A program made the translations under genes and the position numbers. This document shows, one piece after another, positions 1-9,118 of a stretch of 30,825 nt of DNA (the first letter of the stretch is position 1; each line of letters begins with the position of its first letter). Origin of the DNA: Polysphondylium violaceum. Taxonomy: Eukaryota > Evosea > Eumycetozoa > Dictyosteliales > Dictyosteliaceae. The notes under the pieces are model-generated. The model was not told the DNA's origin, ran no database searches, and saw nothing but the letters and a program-made list of their open reading frames with translations. The stretch is taken from assembly GCA_000277445.1 (NCBI GenBank), contig AJWJ01000271.1, positions 1 through 30,825 on the forward strand, written 5' to 3'.

Positions 1-26
1 TTTTTTTTCTGAGCATGACACCATTC

Positions 27-35
27 AAAAAAAAA
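27..35 (-). terminator. Pol III oligo-T terminator of tRNA-Gly
   Basis: A run of nine A on the plus strand lies four bases beyond the 3' end of the tRNA. Read on the minus strand it is a T9 tract, the expected RNA polymerase III stop signal. Confidence 0.8.
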
Positions 36-39
36 TTTT

Positions 40-109
40 GCGCATGCTGGGAATCGAACCCAGTTCGCATCCGTGGCAGGGATGCATCATACCACTAGAC
101 CACATGCGC
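40..109 (-). tRNA. tRNA-Gly, anticodon GCC
   Basis: The minus strand folds into a complete cloverleaf. The acceptor stem is GCGCATG/CATGCGC. The anticodon stem CATCC/GGATG encloses the loop CTGCCAC with anticodon GCC. The T arm CTGGG-TTCGATT-CCCAG closes perfectly. Both internal Pol III promoter elements are present: a box A (TGGTCTAGTGG) and a box B (GGTTCGATTCC). There is no intron and no encoded CCA, as is usual for a nuclear eukaryotic tRNA. A T9 terminator follows directly. In dictyostelids tRNA genes are known landing sites for TRE/DGLT-type retroelements, but I recognise no such element in the flank visible here. Confidence 0.97.
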
Positions 110-162
110 CAGATATATTTTTTATTTATCGATTAATGATTTAATTAAATTTTTTTGCCAGA

Positions 163-381
163 TTATTGGAAAAGCAGTTTATAATTAACACGTAAAGGAA
201 ACTGCTTTTTCAAAAACCTTCCCACATAAGGTACGTGTGCCTCCAAAAGCTCAGTAAATCCCCTTTTAAAGAAATAAATCCTTGGATCCCCAAGTTTATC
301 TGGCTCCGCTCAGTTCAAAAACCTGTGACTGCCTTTGTTCTTGGAGGGGGCATTGGTAGATTCACCCTGCCGCCAGGTTGA
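163..381. other. GC-richer relic next to the tRNA, possible gene or element fragment
   Basis: Between the tRNA and the first FNIP gene, about 200 bases are clearly richer in G+C than their surroundings. Both strands hold an ATG-less open frame that reads like protein. The plus frame 196-381 (61 codons) contains W-I-P-K-F-I-W-L-R-S and ends in G-R-F-T-L-P-P-G. The minus frame 163-309 (48 codons) contains F-T-E-L-L-E-A-H-V-P-Y-V-G-R-F. An 11-bp inverted repeat (170-180 and 199-209) sits at one edge. I cannot assign a family. It could be a decayed gene or element fragment, or a structured RNA. The rest of 110-685 is A+T-rich with no gene that I can see. Confidence 0.3.
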
Positions 382-685
382 AAGTAATATCAGTGAAAAG
401 AGATAATAAAAAATATTAAATAAAATATTTTCTTTTTCATTAAAGAAATATTTTCAACAACACGTCAAAACTTAAAAAAGATATTTTGAAAAAAATCACC
501 CAACACTTACCCACCTATATTTTAGATATTTATGATGATACCATCACACGTCATTATCAAAAATTTTAAAAAATAAAATATTAAACCTTTTCAGATGTAG
601 AAGCGGTGAAACAAATTGGTCAACCCATTTTATTTTAAATTTGTTATTTACATCAAATAAATAAGTGGAAATAGATATATTTATA

Positions 686-2293
686 ATGTCAAGTTCAAGT
701 AAAGAAGCTTCAACTACGTTAATCACTAATAAAAAATCAGATACTATGTTATTCTATTACAATAACCCATCACAACCTTTTAGATTTGAACTTATTCCTT
801 CTCATTTTGACAACATTGATTTGCAACTTGTTAATTGTTCAGTGGCATCAGATGTAGTACTTTCGAAAGTAGTTAGAGTTACATTAAAAAATTCAAAATT
901 AAATAATGGTCAACCATTCTCTTCAGGTTTTATTCCATTAGGTGTAAAATCAGTCATTTTAGATAATGTTCAAGTCAGTGTTGATGTCCTTCCTGATAGT
1001 GTTGTGGAATTAGAAACCTATAATCTTGGTCAAAAGATAAACATCCCTGTCAGTGTAACATCCTTTAAGGCTATTAACATCACACCTGAAAATGTTGGTC
1101 CACTTCCAAACTCAGTAGTTGATGTCACTCTCTCTTTTGATCCTGCTCCTGGTTTCCTTCCATCTTCTGTTACCAAATTTGTCTCAACAAAACCCATTAA
1201 TGTTGCTGCTTTACCAACTTCTGTAAATGATTTAAGAGTCAATTTTGGAAGCCACCAAACAGCTACTATAGAACACCCATCCTCTACAAAGAATCTCGAG
1301 ATATGGGTCGACAATGGACCATTCCCTAAAATAAGAAAGTCTATAGAATCCCTCAGATTGGTTTCTATATTAGGCAGCGAATTAACTAATGAGCTTCCAA
1401 GTAATCTAGAGTCCCTTCATATTGAAAACTTAAGAAACTCACCAGGCAAGCTTCCATCCAATTTAAAGAAACTTCGATTAGTTTTTTCAGAAGAAGCTAC
1501 ATTTGATCTCCCAACTGGTTTCTTACCAACCCAATTAGAGGAACTTAAAATCAGTTCTAATTACAAATCCTCAAAGGTTATACCAAACTTTTATCCATCG
1601 ACTCTCACCAAATTGAGTCTTTCAGACTTGAAAGAAGACTATGGCGCCGAAGAAAGAATCCTTCCAGCTGGCACAATTCCATCATCAGTAATCGAGTTGG
1701 AATTAAACTTGTACTGTGAATTGGTGAGTGGATCCATTCCATCTTCAGTCAAATACTTGAAATTAGGTAAAAATGTTAAGAAATTCAATTTTGCTTTGTT
1801 GCCAGACTCTGTAGAGAGACTCATTTTACACGATAATTTCTATGCCAGTGAAATCGCTCGTTTCCCAGCCAATCTTACACACCTCAGTATCTACATTGAT
1901 GGCTCTAAACCAGCCACCACTTTACCAGAAGGTCTCACTCATTTAGTTTTACAAAGAAGTGTTGAAGACCAACCAATTCCTAGCACTGTTTCATTTTTAC
2001 AAATTGATTTTAATCCAAAATCACAAATCCCTGACCATATTAGACAACTCAGATTGGTTATCTCTGATTATTACACCAACTTTACTGATTTACAATCAAA
2101 CTATTTCCCAAGCAGTTTAGTTGCTGTAAATTTCCAAAGTAACAAAGATAATTCCCCAGTCTTTAATGTACCAATTTCTGTTACTTCTATTAGTAAAAGA
2201 ATTAATCCTAATTTATCTAATTTCGGTGTAGAATTTAACTACATTCCTTTCTTTAATTCTTTTGATTGCTTTAGAAATGATTTTTCATTATAA
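686..2293 (+). CDS. FNIP/leucine-rich repeat protein without the N-terminal helix module
   Basis: The protein is 535 aa, starting at the ATG at 686; the frame is open 21 bases further upstream but only to a GTG, so 686 is the start. It is built almost wholly of short repeats with the FNIP-type core LPxSVxxLxL (for example LPDSVVEL, LPNSVVDV, LPSSVTKF, LPSNLESL, IPSSVIEL, LPDSVERL, LPEGLTHL), running from about residue 50 to 510. FNIP repeats (Pfam PF05725) are expanded in dictyostelids and related to LRRs; they probably form a solenoid used for protein contacts, but no biochemical role is established. Unlike the other six FNIP genes here, it lacks the W-R-N helix block and the central W-x-x-x-Q-x-W block. 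It begins with a Ser-rich stretch, has no signal peptide or membrane span, and ends TAA. Confidence 0.85.
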   Translation: MSSSSKEASTTLITNKKSDTMLFYYNNPSQPFRFELIPSHFDNIDLQLVNCSVASDVVLSKVVRVTLKNSKLNNGQPFSSGFIPLGVKSVILDNVQVSVDVLPDSVVELETYNLGQKINIPVSVTSFKAINITPENVGPLPNSVVDVTLSFDPAPGFLPSSVTKFVSTKPINVAALPTSVNDLRVNFGSHQTATIEHPSSTKNLEIWVDNGPFPKIRKSIESLRLVSILGSELTNELPSNLESLHIENLRNSPGKLPSNLKKLRLVFSEEATFDLPTGFLPTQLEELKISSNYKSSKVIPNFYPSTLTKLSLSDLKEDYGAEERILPAGTIPSSVIELELNLYCELVSGSIPSSVKYLKLGKNVKKFNFALLPDSVERLILHDNFYASEIARFPANLTHLSIYIDGSKPATTLPEGLTHLVLQRSVEDQPIPSTVSFLQIDFNPKSQIPDHIRQLRLVISDYYTNFTDLQSNYFPSSLVAVNFQSNKDNSPVFNVPISVTSISKRINPNLSNFGVEFNYIPFFNSFDCFRNDFSL

Positions 2294-2645
2294 CTGTAAG
2301 AACAAAATAAATTATTGAATTATATTATAATAATTATCAATTTTATCCTTCTCTCTTAAATAATGAATAAATTCTTTGGAATCTCTATAAATATTTCATT
2401 TTTTCGGTTATTTGTTGATATTAATCACCAATGACATAAGGACTTGAACATTTAAAGCGATTGAGTTTTACAAACTTGGGTTATAAAGACATTCTTGTAA
2501 GGCTTTGATGAAATATCAATAATTACGTTAAGAATTTAGAAAAAGTTTTGCATTTTTTAAAGTGCAAAATATCTAGATATTTAGATTTGAAAAAAAAATA
2601 TAAAATGTGGGGATCTTGCTTAGTTTGTGTATTAGTTTTAATCTT
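2294..2645. other. Intergenic region between two plus-strand FNIP genes
   Basis: A+T-rich spacer with no convincing gene. It contains a short hairpin near 2546-2569 (TTTTGCA/TGCAAAA arms) followed by a perfect 12-bp palindrome ATATCTAGATAT at 2569-2580, just upstream of the next gene. Their role, if any, is unknown; the promoter of the downstream FNIP gene must lie here. Confidence 0.5.
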
Positions 2646-4268
2646 ATGGATACATTATTTTATTCTGTTTGGAGAAATACTATTCTCCGAAAAGATATTA
2701 GAAAGAAAGTATGTCAAAATCTACTTATCGATATTAATTTAGAGTATTTGAATGATAATCATCAGTATATATCATTATTATCATTACAAGATAAAATAGA
2801 TTATAATATCTATTTTAAACTATTTATTAAAGAGGGAGAAGAGTTAAAAGAGTATTATAACAACCCACATAAGCATTTAGTAGATGATATTAAAATCCAT
2901 CATTTCAATCGTAATAAAAATGTGCCACCCGAAGAGAACATTTTTGATGCTGATATCATTTGTTATGGTGTAAGAAGATTACTATTACACGAGGACCATG
3001 TCACCAATGTAAGAGGAAGATTACCTCCAACGATTACAGAGTTGTACTTTAATGGTGATAATAGCAAATTGACCTACAACCTACGTTTTGGAAATAAAGA
3101 GCTCGACGCTATGATATCCAGTCTACCTAATCTACGTAAATTAGTGTTACCTAATAACTATCAAGTTACAGACAAAATAGAGTTACCTAGTACATTGGTA
3201 GAATTTAAACATCAATCATCTTGTGACAATTTACGTAAGATCACAGTGACACCAACAACACCAATACAACTCAAAGGTTGTGAGGTAAATGTGGAGGATT
3301 TGGATGACTTGGCATGGTTCCGTGATAAACCTTGGTACACTAATTTAGAAATTATAGCTGATGGTACTATAACTCGTGGTGCTATACCACAACATGTAAC
3401 AAAGCTAACTTTTCCATTCTACCAAGAAACAAGGGTAGAGGAGGGCGCCATCCCTGCAGGATTAGAGGAGCTAGATTGTCCTCTAACAATTCCATTGACC
3501 ATAATCAAAGGACTTGGGCATCTCAAGATCTTGAATCTACACAGCGCCAGTCAACCATTAGAAAAAGACCTCCTTCCAAAATCATTGGAATCCTTCTCAA
3601 TCTATAAAGACAACTTGCCATTCTTACCAGATGTCTTACCACAGGGTTTAAAGAATCTACAATCTACACACTTTGATTTAGACCTTCAAGTGGGCTCATT
3701 GCCACATTCTTTAAAGAAATTAGAGTTCTCAACTTTCGATCAGAAACTGGATCCATTTGTATTACCATCTTCACTTACATGGTTGAATATGTTTAGATTC
3801 ACAGGTAAATTGGTGAAGAACTCCTTACCAAGTTCTTTGCAAGTATTGAAACTCAATAGTTTTACAGGATCATTTGAATTCGTAGAACCTCTCCCAGAGT
3901 TATTTGTTTTACAAGTTGATACATTACAACCATCTGTAACTAATTTGTTCTCCAAACATAACATCAACAGTGAAAAAAGAGTTAAAATCACATTCAAAAC
4001 AATAGGAGATCAAGTTAGTTTACAAGATTTACCTATTCAACATCTTCACCTCTATAATGGACACATGAGATCAACTCTTTCTGCCAAACTCGTTCCAAAA
4101 CGAATTAAATCTCTTAGACTCAATGGTCTAGATATTAAATCAAGTGGTTTAATTCCAAATAGTTGTATTTATCTTGAAGCTTCGAACAAAGATGCAGTTA
4201 ACTTTATTCCATCAACAACAAAGCATACTCTTTATAACCCAATTAAATATGCTCATCAAATAAACTAA
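2646..4268 (+). CDS. FNIP repeat-containing protein (540 aa)
   Basis: The open frame extends upstream to a GTG at 2607, but the ATG at 2646 gives the N-terminus MDTLFYSVWRN, matching the start of the minus-strand FNIP gene at 13916-15523, so 2646 is chosen. Order of parts: helix block with W-R-N (about 1-30); a Y-L-N-D-N-H-Q-Y-I-S-L-L segment and an N-P-H-K-H-L-V-D-D motif (about 35-95); a first LP..L..L repeat region (about 110-210); a central W-x-x-x-K-P-W block (about 215-240); then eight or so FNIP units (IPAGLEEL, LPKSLESF, LPQGLKNL, LPHSLKKL, LPSSLTWL, LPSSLQVL); and a C-terminal I-P-N-S-C-I-Y-L-E module. No enzyme motifs, signal peptide or membrane spans. The function is unknown; FNIP proteins are presumed interaction scaffolds. 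It converges on the acetyltransferase gene 130 bases away. Confidence 0.87.
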   Translation: MDTLFYSVWRNTILRKDIRKKVCQNLLIDINLEYLNDNHQYISLLSLQDKIDYNIYFKLFIKEGEELKEYYNNPHKHLVDDIKIHHFNRNKNVPPEENIFDADIICYGVRRLLLHEDHVTNVRGRLPPTITELYFNGDNSKLTYNLRFGNKELDAMISSLPNLRKLVLPNNYQVTDKIELPSTLVEFKHQSSCDNLRKITVTPTTPIQLKGCEVNVEDLDDLAWFRDKPWYTNLEIIADGTITRGAIPQHVTKLTFPFYQETRVEEGAIPAGLEELDCPLTIPLTIIKGLGHLKILNLHSASQPLEKDLLPKSLESFSIYKDNLPFLPDVLPQGLKNLQSTHFDLDLQVGSLPHSLKKLEFSTFDQKLDPFVLPSSLTWLNMFRFTGKLVKNSLPSSLQVLKLNSFTGSFEFVEPLPELFVLQVDTLQPSVTNLFSKHNINSEKRVKITFKTIGDQVSLQDLPIQHLHLYNGHMRSTLSAKLVPKRIKSLRLNGLDIKSSGLIPNSCIYLEASNKDAVNFIPSTTKHTLYNPIKYAHQIN

Positions 4269-4397
4269 TAAACATAAAGTTTTATCCTATATTGTAAACA
4301 TACATATAGATGATAGACATCATGACCTACTAAACTTAAGCCTTTACCTGATAAAATAAGAAAGTAGATTTACGAATAGAAAACTTATAATATTATT

Positions 4398-4910
4398 TTA
4401 TTTTATATATTTTATCATATGTAATAATACATAACTATTGTTTCCTAATATTATATTCTCTTGATAATCGAGTATAGTAAATTGATTCTTCTCATAGAAT
4501 GAAATAGCAGGTGTATTTAGTTTTAAAACAGTGAGTGTTAAACAAGTTTTACCATTCTCTTTTGCTGTGGACTCAACATATTGTAAAACTTTATTACCAT
4601 ATCCCATTCCTTTAAATTTATCTAATAAATAAAGTCTATCAATATCGAGTGAATTCTTGTTTGAATAATTATTAATTTTAATATACCCAATGATATCTTG
4701 GTTCACAATTAGATATGATATATAGGATTGTTGTTGTGGATCTTGATCTTCTAATTCAGCTCTTAAATTCTCTATGCTATATTTTTTTGTTGCATATAGT
4801 TTTACATCCTCTACATTAAATATTGTATGAAACGCATTGATGTATGTAGTTTTACAGAGCTCTTGTAATTGTTCTATATCATTAATATTACATTTCTTCA
4901 GACTAATCAT
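4398..4910 (-). CDS. GNAT-family N-acetyltransferase
   Basis: The 170-aa protein fits a single GNAT domain. Beta-4/alpha-3 (motif A) is seen as I-D-R-L-Y-L-L-D-K-F-K-G-M-G-Y-G at residues 90-105; the K-G-M-G-Y-G loop is the acetyl-CoA pyrophosphate-binding turn (family consensus Q/RxxGxG/A). Motif B is seen as N-T-P-A-I-S-F-Y-E-K (132-141), a typical end of the fold. The acceptor substrate cannot be read from the sequence; the layout resembles small-molecule or diamine/peptide GNATs of the bacterial PaiA type. It starts at the ATG at 4908-4910 and has no intron. Just upstream, 5018-5082 repeats its first codons and leader (see repeat entry). Confidence 0.87.
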   Translation of the reverse strand: MISLKKCNINDIEQLQELCKTTYINAFHTIFNVEDVKLYATKKYSIENLRAELEDQDPQQQSYISYLIVNQDIIGYIKINNYSNKNSLDIDRLYLLDKFKGMGYGNKVLQYVESTAKENGKTCLTLTVLKLNTPAISFYEKNQFTILDYQENIILGNNSYVLLHMIKYIK

Positions 4911-4942
4911 ATTGTTCTCTTAATCCTTTAATTTTGACATCT
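4875..4942. repeat. Direct repeat, copy 1: start of the GNAT gene and its leader
   Basis: This segment, covering the first GNAT codons and about 32 bases of leader, recurs at 5018-5082 in the same orientation with a 3-base gap and a few substitutions. Confidence 0.8.
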
Positions 4943-5017
4943 GATAATATTCAAAAGTAGAGGGACAAAATTTCAAAAAAAAATTGAAAAGTTTTGAAAA
5001 AATCTTCATTATTGGCA

Positions 5018-5082
5018 TATATCATTAATATTACATTTCAGACTCATCATATTGTTCTCTTAACACTTTAGTTTTGACATCT
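5018..5082. repeat. Direct repeat, copy 2: orphaned 5' end of a GNAT gene
   Basis: On the minus strand this copy reads M-M-S-L-K-C-N-I-N-D-I, against M-I-S-L-K-K-C-N-I-N-D-I in the intact gene, so the gap is exactly one codon. The similarity then stops at about 5018. It appears to be the remaining head of a duplicated GNAT gene, or a local duplication of its promoter and first codons. Confidence 0.7.
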
Positions 5083-5360
5083 TGACCCACCAAGAATTAC
5101 AACAACAATTGTTTTTTTTTATATTTTTGATGGGTTACTTTCCTGAATTCAACTAACTTTTGTTTGTTTGTTTTCTTCATCAAAATGATTTTGTGTTTTT
5201 TTCTCTATTTATTATCCGTTTATTCCACAGGGTACCCTCATATGATAAAAATAAAAAACAGGAAAATTCAAACATTATACCTTAGAGGAAAAGTGAAAAA
5301 AAATTAAAATTTGCACGGTGCCTAGAAATGTAAAAGTTTCATACTAATTCCAACACACTA

Positions 5361-5842
5361 GTATCCAAGAATCATCAAAACCCAATCCAAAGGACTCGTT
5401 GCAAATTTCCATAGTGGGCACATACGAACCATAGCCACGATGATGACCATCCCCTGGCACATGTAATCACTGTTGTATTTTATTTCAACTCGGTCGTATA
5501 AATCATGAAAATTTTTATCAACTTGCAACCAAAAATAGATTTTTTAAATTTAAAAATAATAAAAACACGTTTTAAAAAAAAAAATCTTTTGAATTTAATA
5601 CATGTTATCAAACTTAGGTTTCATTCATCAATATCACCAAACCATGGATAATTATTTTCGTATGTATAACAAACATTTATATTTTTCTTTATTTCCTTTT
5701 TCACTGACTTTCATCAAAAAAAAAAAAGCTATTAAATGTAAAATAATAGGTGTAGGGAAAACTTTTATCCCCTCACCTATACCTAAACCTGTACCCACCC
5801 CAACTAATTTGCCAAGTCTTCCACCTAAAAGTTTTATTGGTT
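5361..5842. repeat. Unidentified interspersed repeat, copy A
   Basis: Collinear with 6188-6693. Shared landmarks in order: GTATCCAAGAA; CATAGCCACGA followed by a CC-C-C-T-G-G stretch; TTTTTATCAACTTGCAA; TTTCATTCATCAATAT; AACAAACATTTAT; TTTTTCACTGACTT; and GTACCCACCCC. Identity is patchy with many short gaps, which implies an old duplication. The most conserved part is the C-rich segment near 5755-5835, which on the minus strand is a series of GG/GGG/GGGG runs. I see no terminal inverted repeat, no recognisable protein and no clear target-site duplication. Possible natures: decayed retroelement LTR, non-autonomous element, or duplicated non-coding RNA gene. Confidence 0.7.
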
Positions 5843-6187
5843 AAGCCCTCATTTTCAAAAAAATAAATTTGCAAATATGGATGGTTTTATCCCAATTTAC
5901 ATCTATCTAAATGAGCAAGTGGGCTTTTGTGCTTTTCTAGTGACATGTCACATGAGTAGTCGTTAAGACGAAAACAAGGTAAAAGAGTATTTGTAGAAAA
6001 CAGAATGTATATTCTAACACTTGAAATAGAATAAGATACACATGTTAATTTGATATTAATAATAATTTTATTGGGTTGTTTGTATGTACTATTGTTCTTT
6101 TTGAATCACACGAGAATGACAATGGATTGATTAATATCTGAGTGTACACTATGTCTGTGACTCAAATTGACATAGGTTAAACACATT

Positions 6188-6693
6188 GTATCCAAGAAAG
6201 ATAAATCGTCCTCATGTTCAACTCAACAAAAAGGGAGCCTTGCTCAACACCCAATCATTAAGGAGTCGCTGGACACATGCAAGGCATAGCCACGAAGATT
6301 ACCGTCCCCTGGGGTACTTTGGATTTTTAATTCAACTAGGTCGTAAAATTTTTTATCAACTTGCAAGCAAAAAAAATAAAAACTTGGATATTTTAAAATA
6401 AAAAATAATAAAAAATTTCCGTATATTTATACCAAAAAAATCTGTTGAAATAATCTTTAAAAATATGAGTGCAGCTTGGGTTTCATTCATCAATATTCAC
6501 CAAACAATGCAAAATCAATTTGGTATGTTAAACAAACATTTATGTTAATCTTTCTGTTCTTTTTCACTGACTTGAAAAAAAAAGGTCCTAATTTTGATAT
6601 AAAAGGTACAGGGAAAACAAATAACCCTTCACCCAGACCTAAACGTGTACCCACCCCTATTAATTTACCATCTCAACCCACAAAAATTTATTA
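6188..6693. repeat. Unidentified interspersed repeat, copy B
   Basis: Second copy of the repeat at 5361-5842, same orientation, about 830 bases downstream. It keeps the same order of conserved blocks, including TTTCATTCATCAATAT near 6480 and GTACCCACCCC near 6650. The block between the two copies (5843-6187) shows no obvious similarity to either. Confidence 0.7.
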
Positions 6694-6887
6694 TTTAAAC
6701 CTGCTTCAAATAATAAATTTCCTTAAAATTTTACTAAAATCCTCATCAAAAAATTGATTTATAGAGGACTTTTTCGGTTTATTCTTCATTTAATCGTCGA
6801 AGTCCTTTTATTAATCATTCATCATCTTCCAATGCTTTTTTTTTATCTGTGATACCAGATTCTACCCTTGACAACTCAAAAACATAG

Positions 6888-7240
6888 TTAGTTTCTTTTT
6901 TTGATTTTTAATTTAGCAAAGTGTCTTAATCTTAAGTCTAAATGCTTAAACCCTTTGAATAATATACTTGCATGAACTGATTCAAAGAATATTTCCTTTT
7001 TATCACCGCCAAAATCAGTTAAAGAAACATTTTCAAGATAGGGCATCACCAAATGGGGTTCATTGACATATGTGCATATTTCAGTTAAAATTCCCCACAT
7101 CTCATACCACTTCAGCTGTTCTTTCTTCAAGTCACATCTTGATACCCCAGCATTAAGAAGTATTATGACTACTAGGGCAAGAGAGCAAAACACCGCCACC
7201 CAAACCTTTGACCATATACAATTGTTACAATTTATAATAA
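6888..7240 (-). pseudogene. Orphan reading frame without ATG, possible exon or gene fragment
   Basis: The minus strand is open from about 7240 to the TAA at 6888 with no in-frame ATG before the middle of the frame; the first usable upstream codon is GTG. The reading begins hydrophobic (V-F-C-S-L-A-L-V-V-I-I-L-L-N-A-G), then turns polar (W-Y-E-M-W-G-I-L-T-E-I-C-T-Y) and ends in a basic tail (K-L-K-I-K-K-R-N). I do not recognise the family. It could be a last exon whose first exon I cannot locate, a relic of a lost gene, or chance. It lies 70 bases beyond the 3' end of the next FNIP gene. Confidence 0.3.
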
Positions 7241-7330
7241 ACTCACTCTTTAAATTAAATGTTTAAATCAATTATTTTAGAAAAGGATTAAAAAGTCTTT
7301 ATTATTAGATAAATTTAATTAATATATCTA

Positions 7331-8956
7331 TTAAATAACAATATGAACACATCCGGATGGGATTGAATTTGGTTTAAAATAAATTTTCTTATTGGTTTCA
7401 AGTTTGAGTAGAGAAAGAGGTAAAAACATCTCGTCGAAAAATATATGTTTCAAAACTCCATTGTAATGTAGACAAAGTTCTTGAATACTTGTTTGTTGTA
7501 AACAGATACCATGGTCGAGATCAAGAAACCATATTTCAACTTTTTTTAGATTTGATATGATTGTTGAAACTGATTGGTTCAAATTAAACACAGACAAAAA
7601 AGTTAGGTTGTTGAGTGGACCAACGGATGAAAATGAGCCACAAAAAGAGGGAATGTCCAAACTTGCGAGAGAGGGTGGTAAGGAGTTCTTGGATAAATCA
7701 TATCCACCATTATCAAAATCACTCATAAAAAGATCCTTTAGTTGGCTTGGCAATGCAAAGGGGTCCAATTCACAGTTGAATCCACCAATAGATAGACATG
7801 TCAATGAGGCGGGTAGTGAGCGAGCAGAGAAGCGTTGGTAGTAGTGGCCTAGACACAGAGTTTTTACCTGTGGTGGAATCAAACCTGGTTCTATTGGTGG
7901 ACCATATTTATAAATCTTTAATGTATGTAGGCCAGTAGGAAGAGAGAGTTTTTCATTTGCGGTCTCTATTAGGCTTTGGGAAAAGATATCGAGTATGCAA
8001 ACATGTGGGGGGATGGCTTTGAATGTATTGTTGTTAAAGGGTAATCCATAGATTGATAGATGGGTGATCCATGTTTGGCCCTTCAGCCAACTCAAGCCCT
8101 CCATGGAATCTACATCCAATACAGAACTTTTAAACACTTTGTTTGTTTGAGATACCACAAATCTCTCAAAGTTGACAATTCCACTCTTGTAGGTTAAATC
8201 TGTCAATGAGTCGGGCATTACAAATTTATCATTGGCAGTAGCATCGGTTTTGGTAAACTCCAAGTTATTTGGAAGGGTCAAAGAGACAAGATTTTTTGGT
8301 AGATTAGATAGGATACCTTGAATAAACACACTCTCCAACTTGGTTGAAGCGAATTCATTCTTTATCACCAATTGTCTGATTGAGTGAGGGAGATGTACAT
8401 TGCCACAGTGGTTATCATTCACATAAAGCTCGAGTCTATGGATACCTTGAGGTATAATATCACAATCAATGACGACATCCTTTTTATGAATTTTCTGTTG
8501 TTGTAGTGATATATCGACATTATTGCACACACAAAGATAATTTACCAAACTTTTGTAAGGATTATTTAGAAATTGCAAAAACCTTATTCTATCTTGAATG
8601 ATTATTCCAATCAATATATTGTATTCAATTTTTTCATCTTCTCCTAATTTATCTAAATAACTATGATTGTTATTCAGATATGATAGATTGATATTGAGTT
8701 TTAAATCCTGTAATACTCTATTTCTAATAAACCTTTTAATATAACTATTTCTAAAAATTCTAAAAAATGTATCTATTTTTGTAATTGTTGTTGATGTTGT
8801 TGTTGTTGTTGTTGTTGTATTATTTTCACTACTACTATCTATATCTTTATTTCTAGAGTCTGTTATTAATGTTGATGATGAAGTTTTATAAATCTTTTTT
8901 ACTCTATTTAAACTTTCATCTTCAGAATCATAGGTTGATAGTGATGTTGTTTTCAT
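7331..8956 (-). CDS. FNIP repeat-containing protein with Ser/Thr-rich N-terminus (541 aa)
   Basis: The protein starts at the ATG at 8954-8956. Unlike its neighbours, it carries an extra 60-residue polar N-terminus with a T8 tract and an acidic Ser-rich stretch before the shared helix block (I-D-T-F-F-R-I-F-R-N-S-Y-I-K-R-F-I, about 61-77). Then come Y-L-N-N-N-H-S-Y-L and N-N-P-Y-K-S-L-V-N motifs, a first LP repeat region, the central W-L-K-G-Q-T-W-I block (about 285-295), and FNIP units (IPPHVCIL, LPTGLHTL, IPPQVKTL, LPASLTCL, LPSQLKDL, LPPSLASL). It ends with I-P-S-G-C-V-H-I-V-I, a shortened form of the C-terminal module. First of five tandem minus-strand paralogues. Molecular role unknown. 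Confidence 0.87.
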   Translation of the reverse strand: MKTTSLSTYDSEDESLNRVKKIYKTSSSTLITDSRNKDIDSSSENNTTTTTTTTSTTITKIDTFFRIFRNSYIKRFIRNRVLQDLKLNINLSYLNNNHSYLDKLGEDEKIEYNILIGIIIQDRIRFLQFLNNPYKSLVNYLCVCNNVDISLQQQKIHKKDVVIDCDIIPQGIHRLELYVNDNHCGNVHLPHSIRQLVIKNEFASTKLESVFIQGILSNLPKNLVSLTLPNNLEFTKTDATANDKFVMPDSLTDLTYKSGIVNFERFVVSQTNKVFKSSVLDVDSMEGLSWLKGQTWITHLSIYGLPFNNNTFKAIPPHVCILDIFSQSLIETANEKLSLPTGLHTLKIYKYGPPIEPGLIPPQVKTLCLGHYYQRFSARSLPASLTCLSIGGFNCELDPFALPSQLKDLFMSDFDNGGYDLSKNSLPPSLASLDIPSFCGSFSSVGPLNNLTFLSVFNLNQSVSTIISNLKKVEIWFLDLDHGICLQQTSIQELCLHYNGVLKHIFFDEMFLPLSLLKLETNKKIYFKPNSIPSGCVHIVI

Positions 8957-9118
8957 TGTTGTTATTTTATCATTAATAATTAATCTAATTTATTTGATCA
9001 TTGTGTGTTAAACATCTGTTTTTAAAACAACAATAAAAAAAAAAAAATTACAAAGATCTTTGCGCTTTTTTTAGATTTTTGGACACATAAAGATATATTA
9101 ATGCTATTACATAGTTAA

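Larger units (their letters stand above)
5083..6887. other. Gene-poor region carrying two diverged repeats
   Basis: No intact gene is visible in 1.8 kb. Short perfect palindromes occur: AACAATTGTT at 5103-5112 and AGGGTACCCT at 5229-5238. The region is dominated by the two repeat copies listed separately. The short frames 5602-5844 and 6476-6757 correspond to each other but differ at many first and second codon positions, so they do not look like conserved protein. Confidence 0.5.

Noticed and set aside
2440-2520. Word resembling the class I small RNA motif (CCTTACAAGAA on the minus strand, near 2494-2503)
   Set aside because: Only a partial match to CCTTACAGCAA, with no terminal stem or upstream element that I could find.
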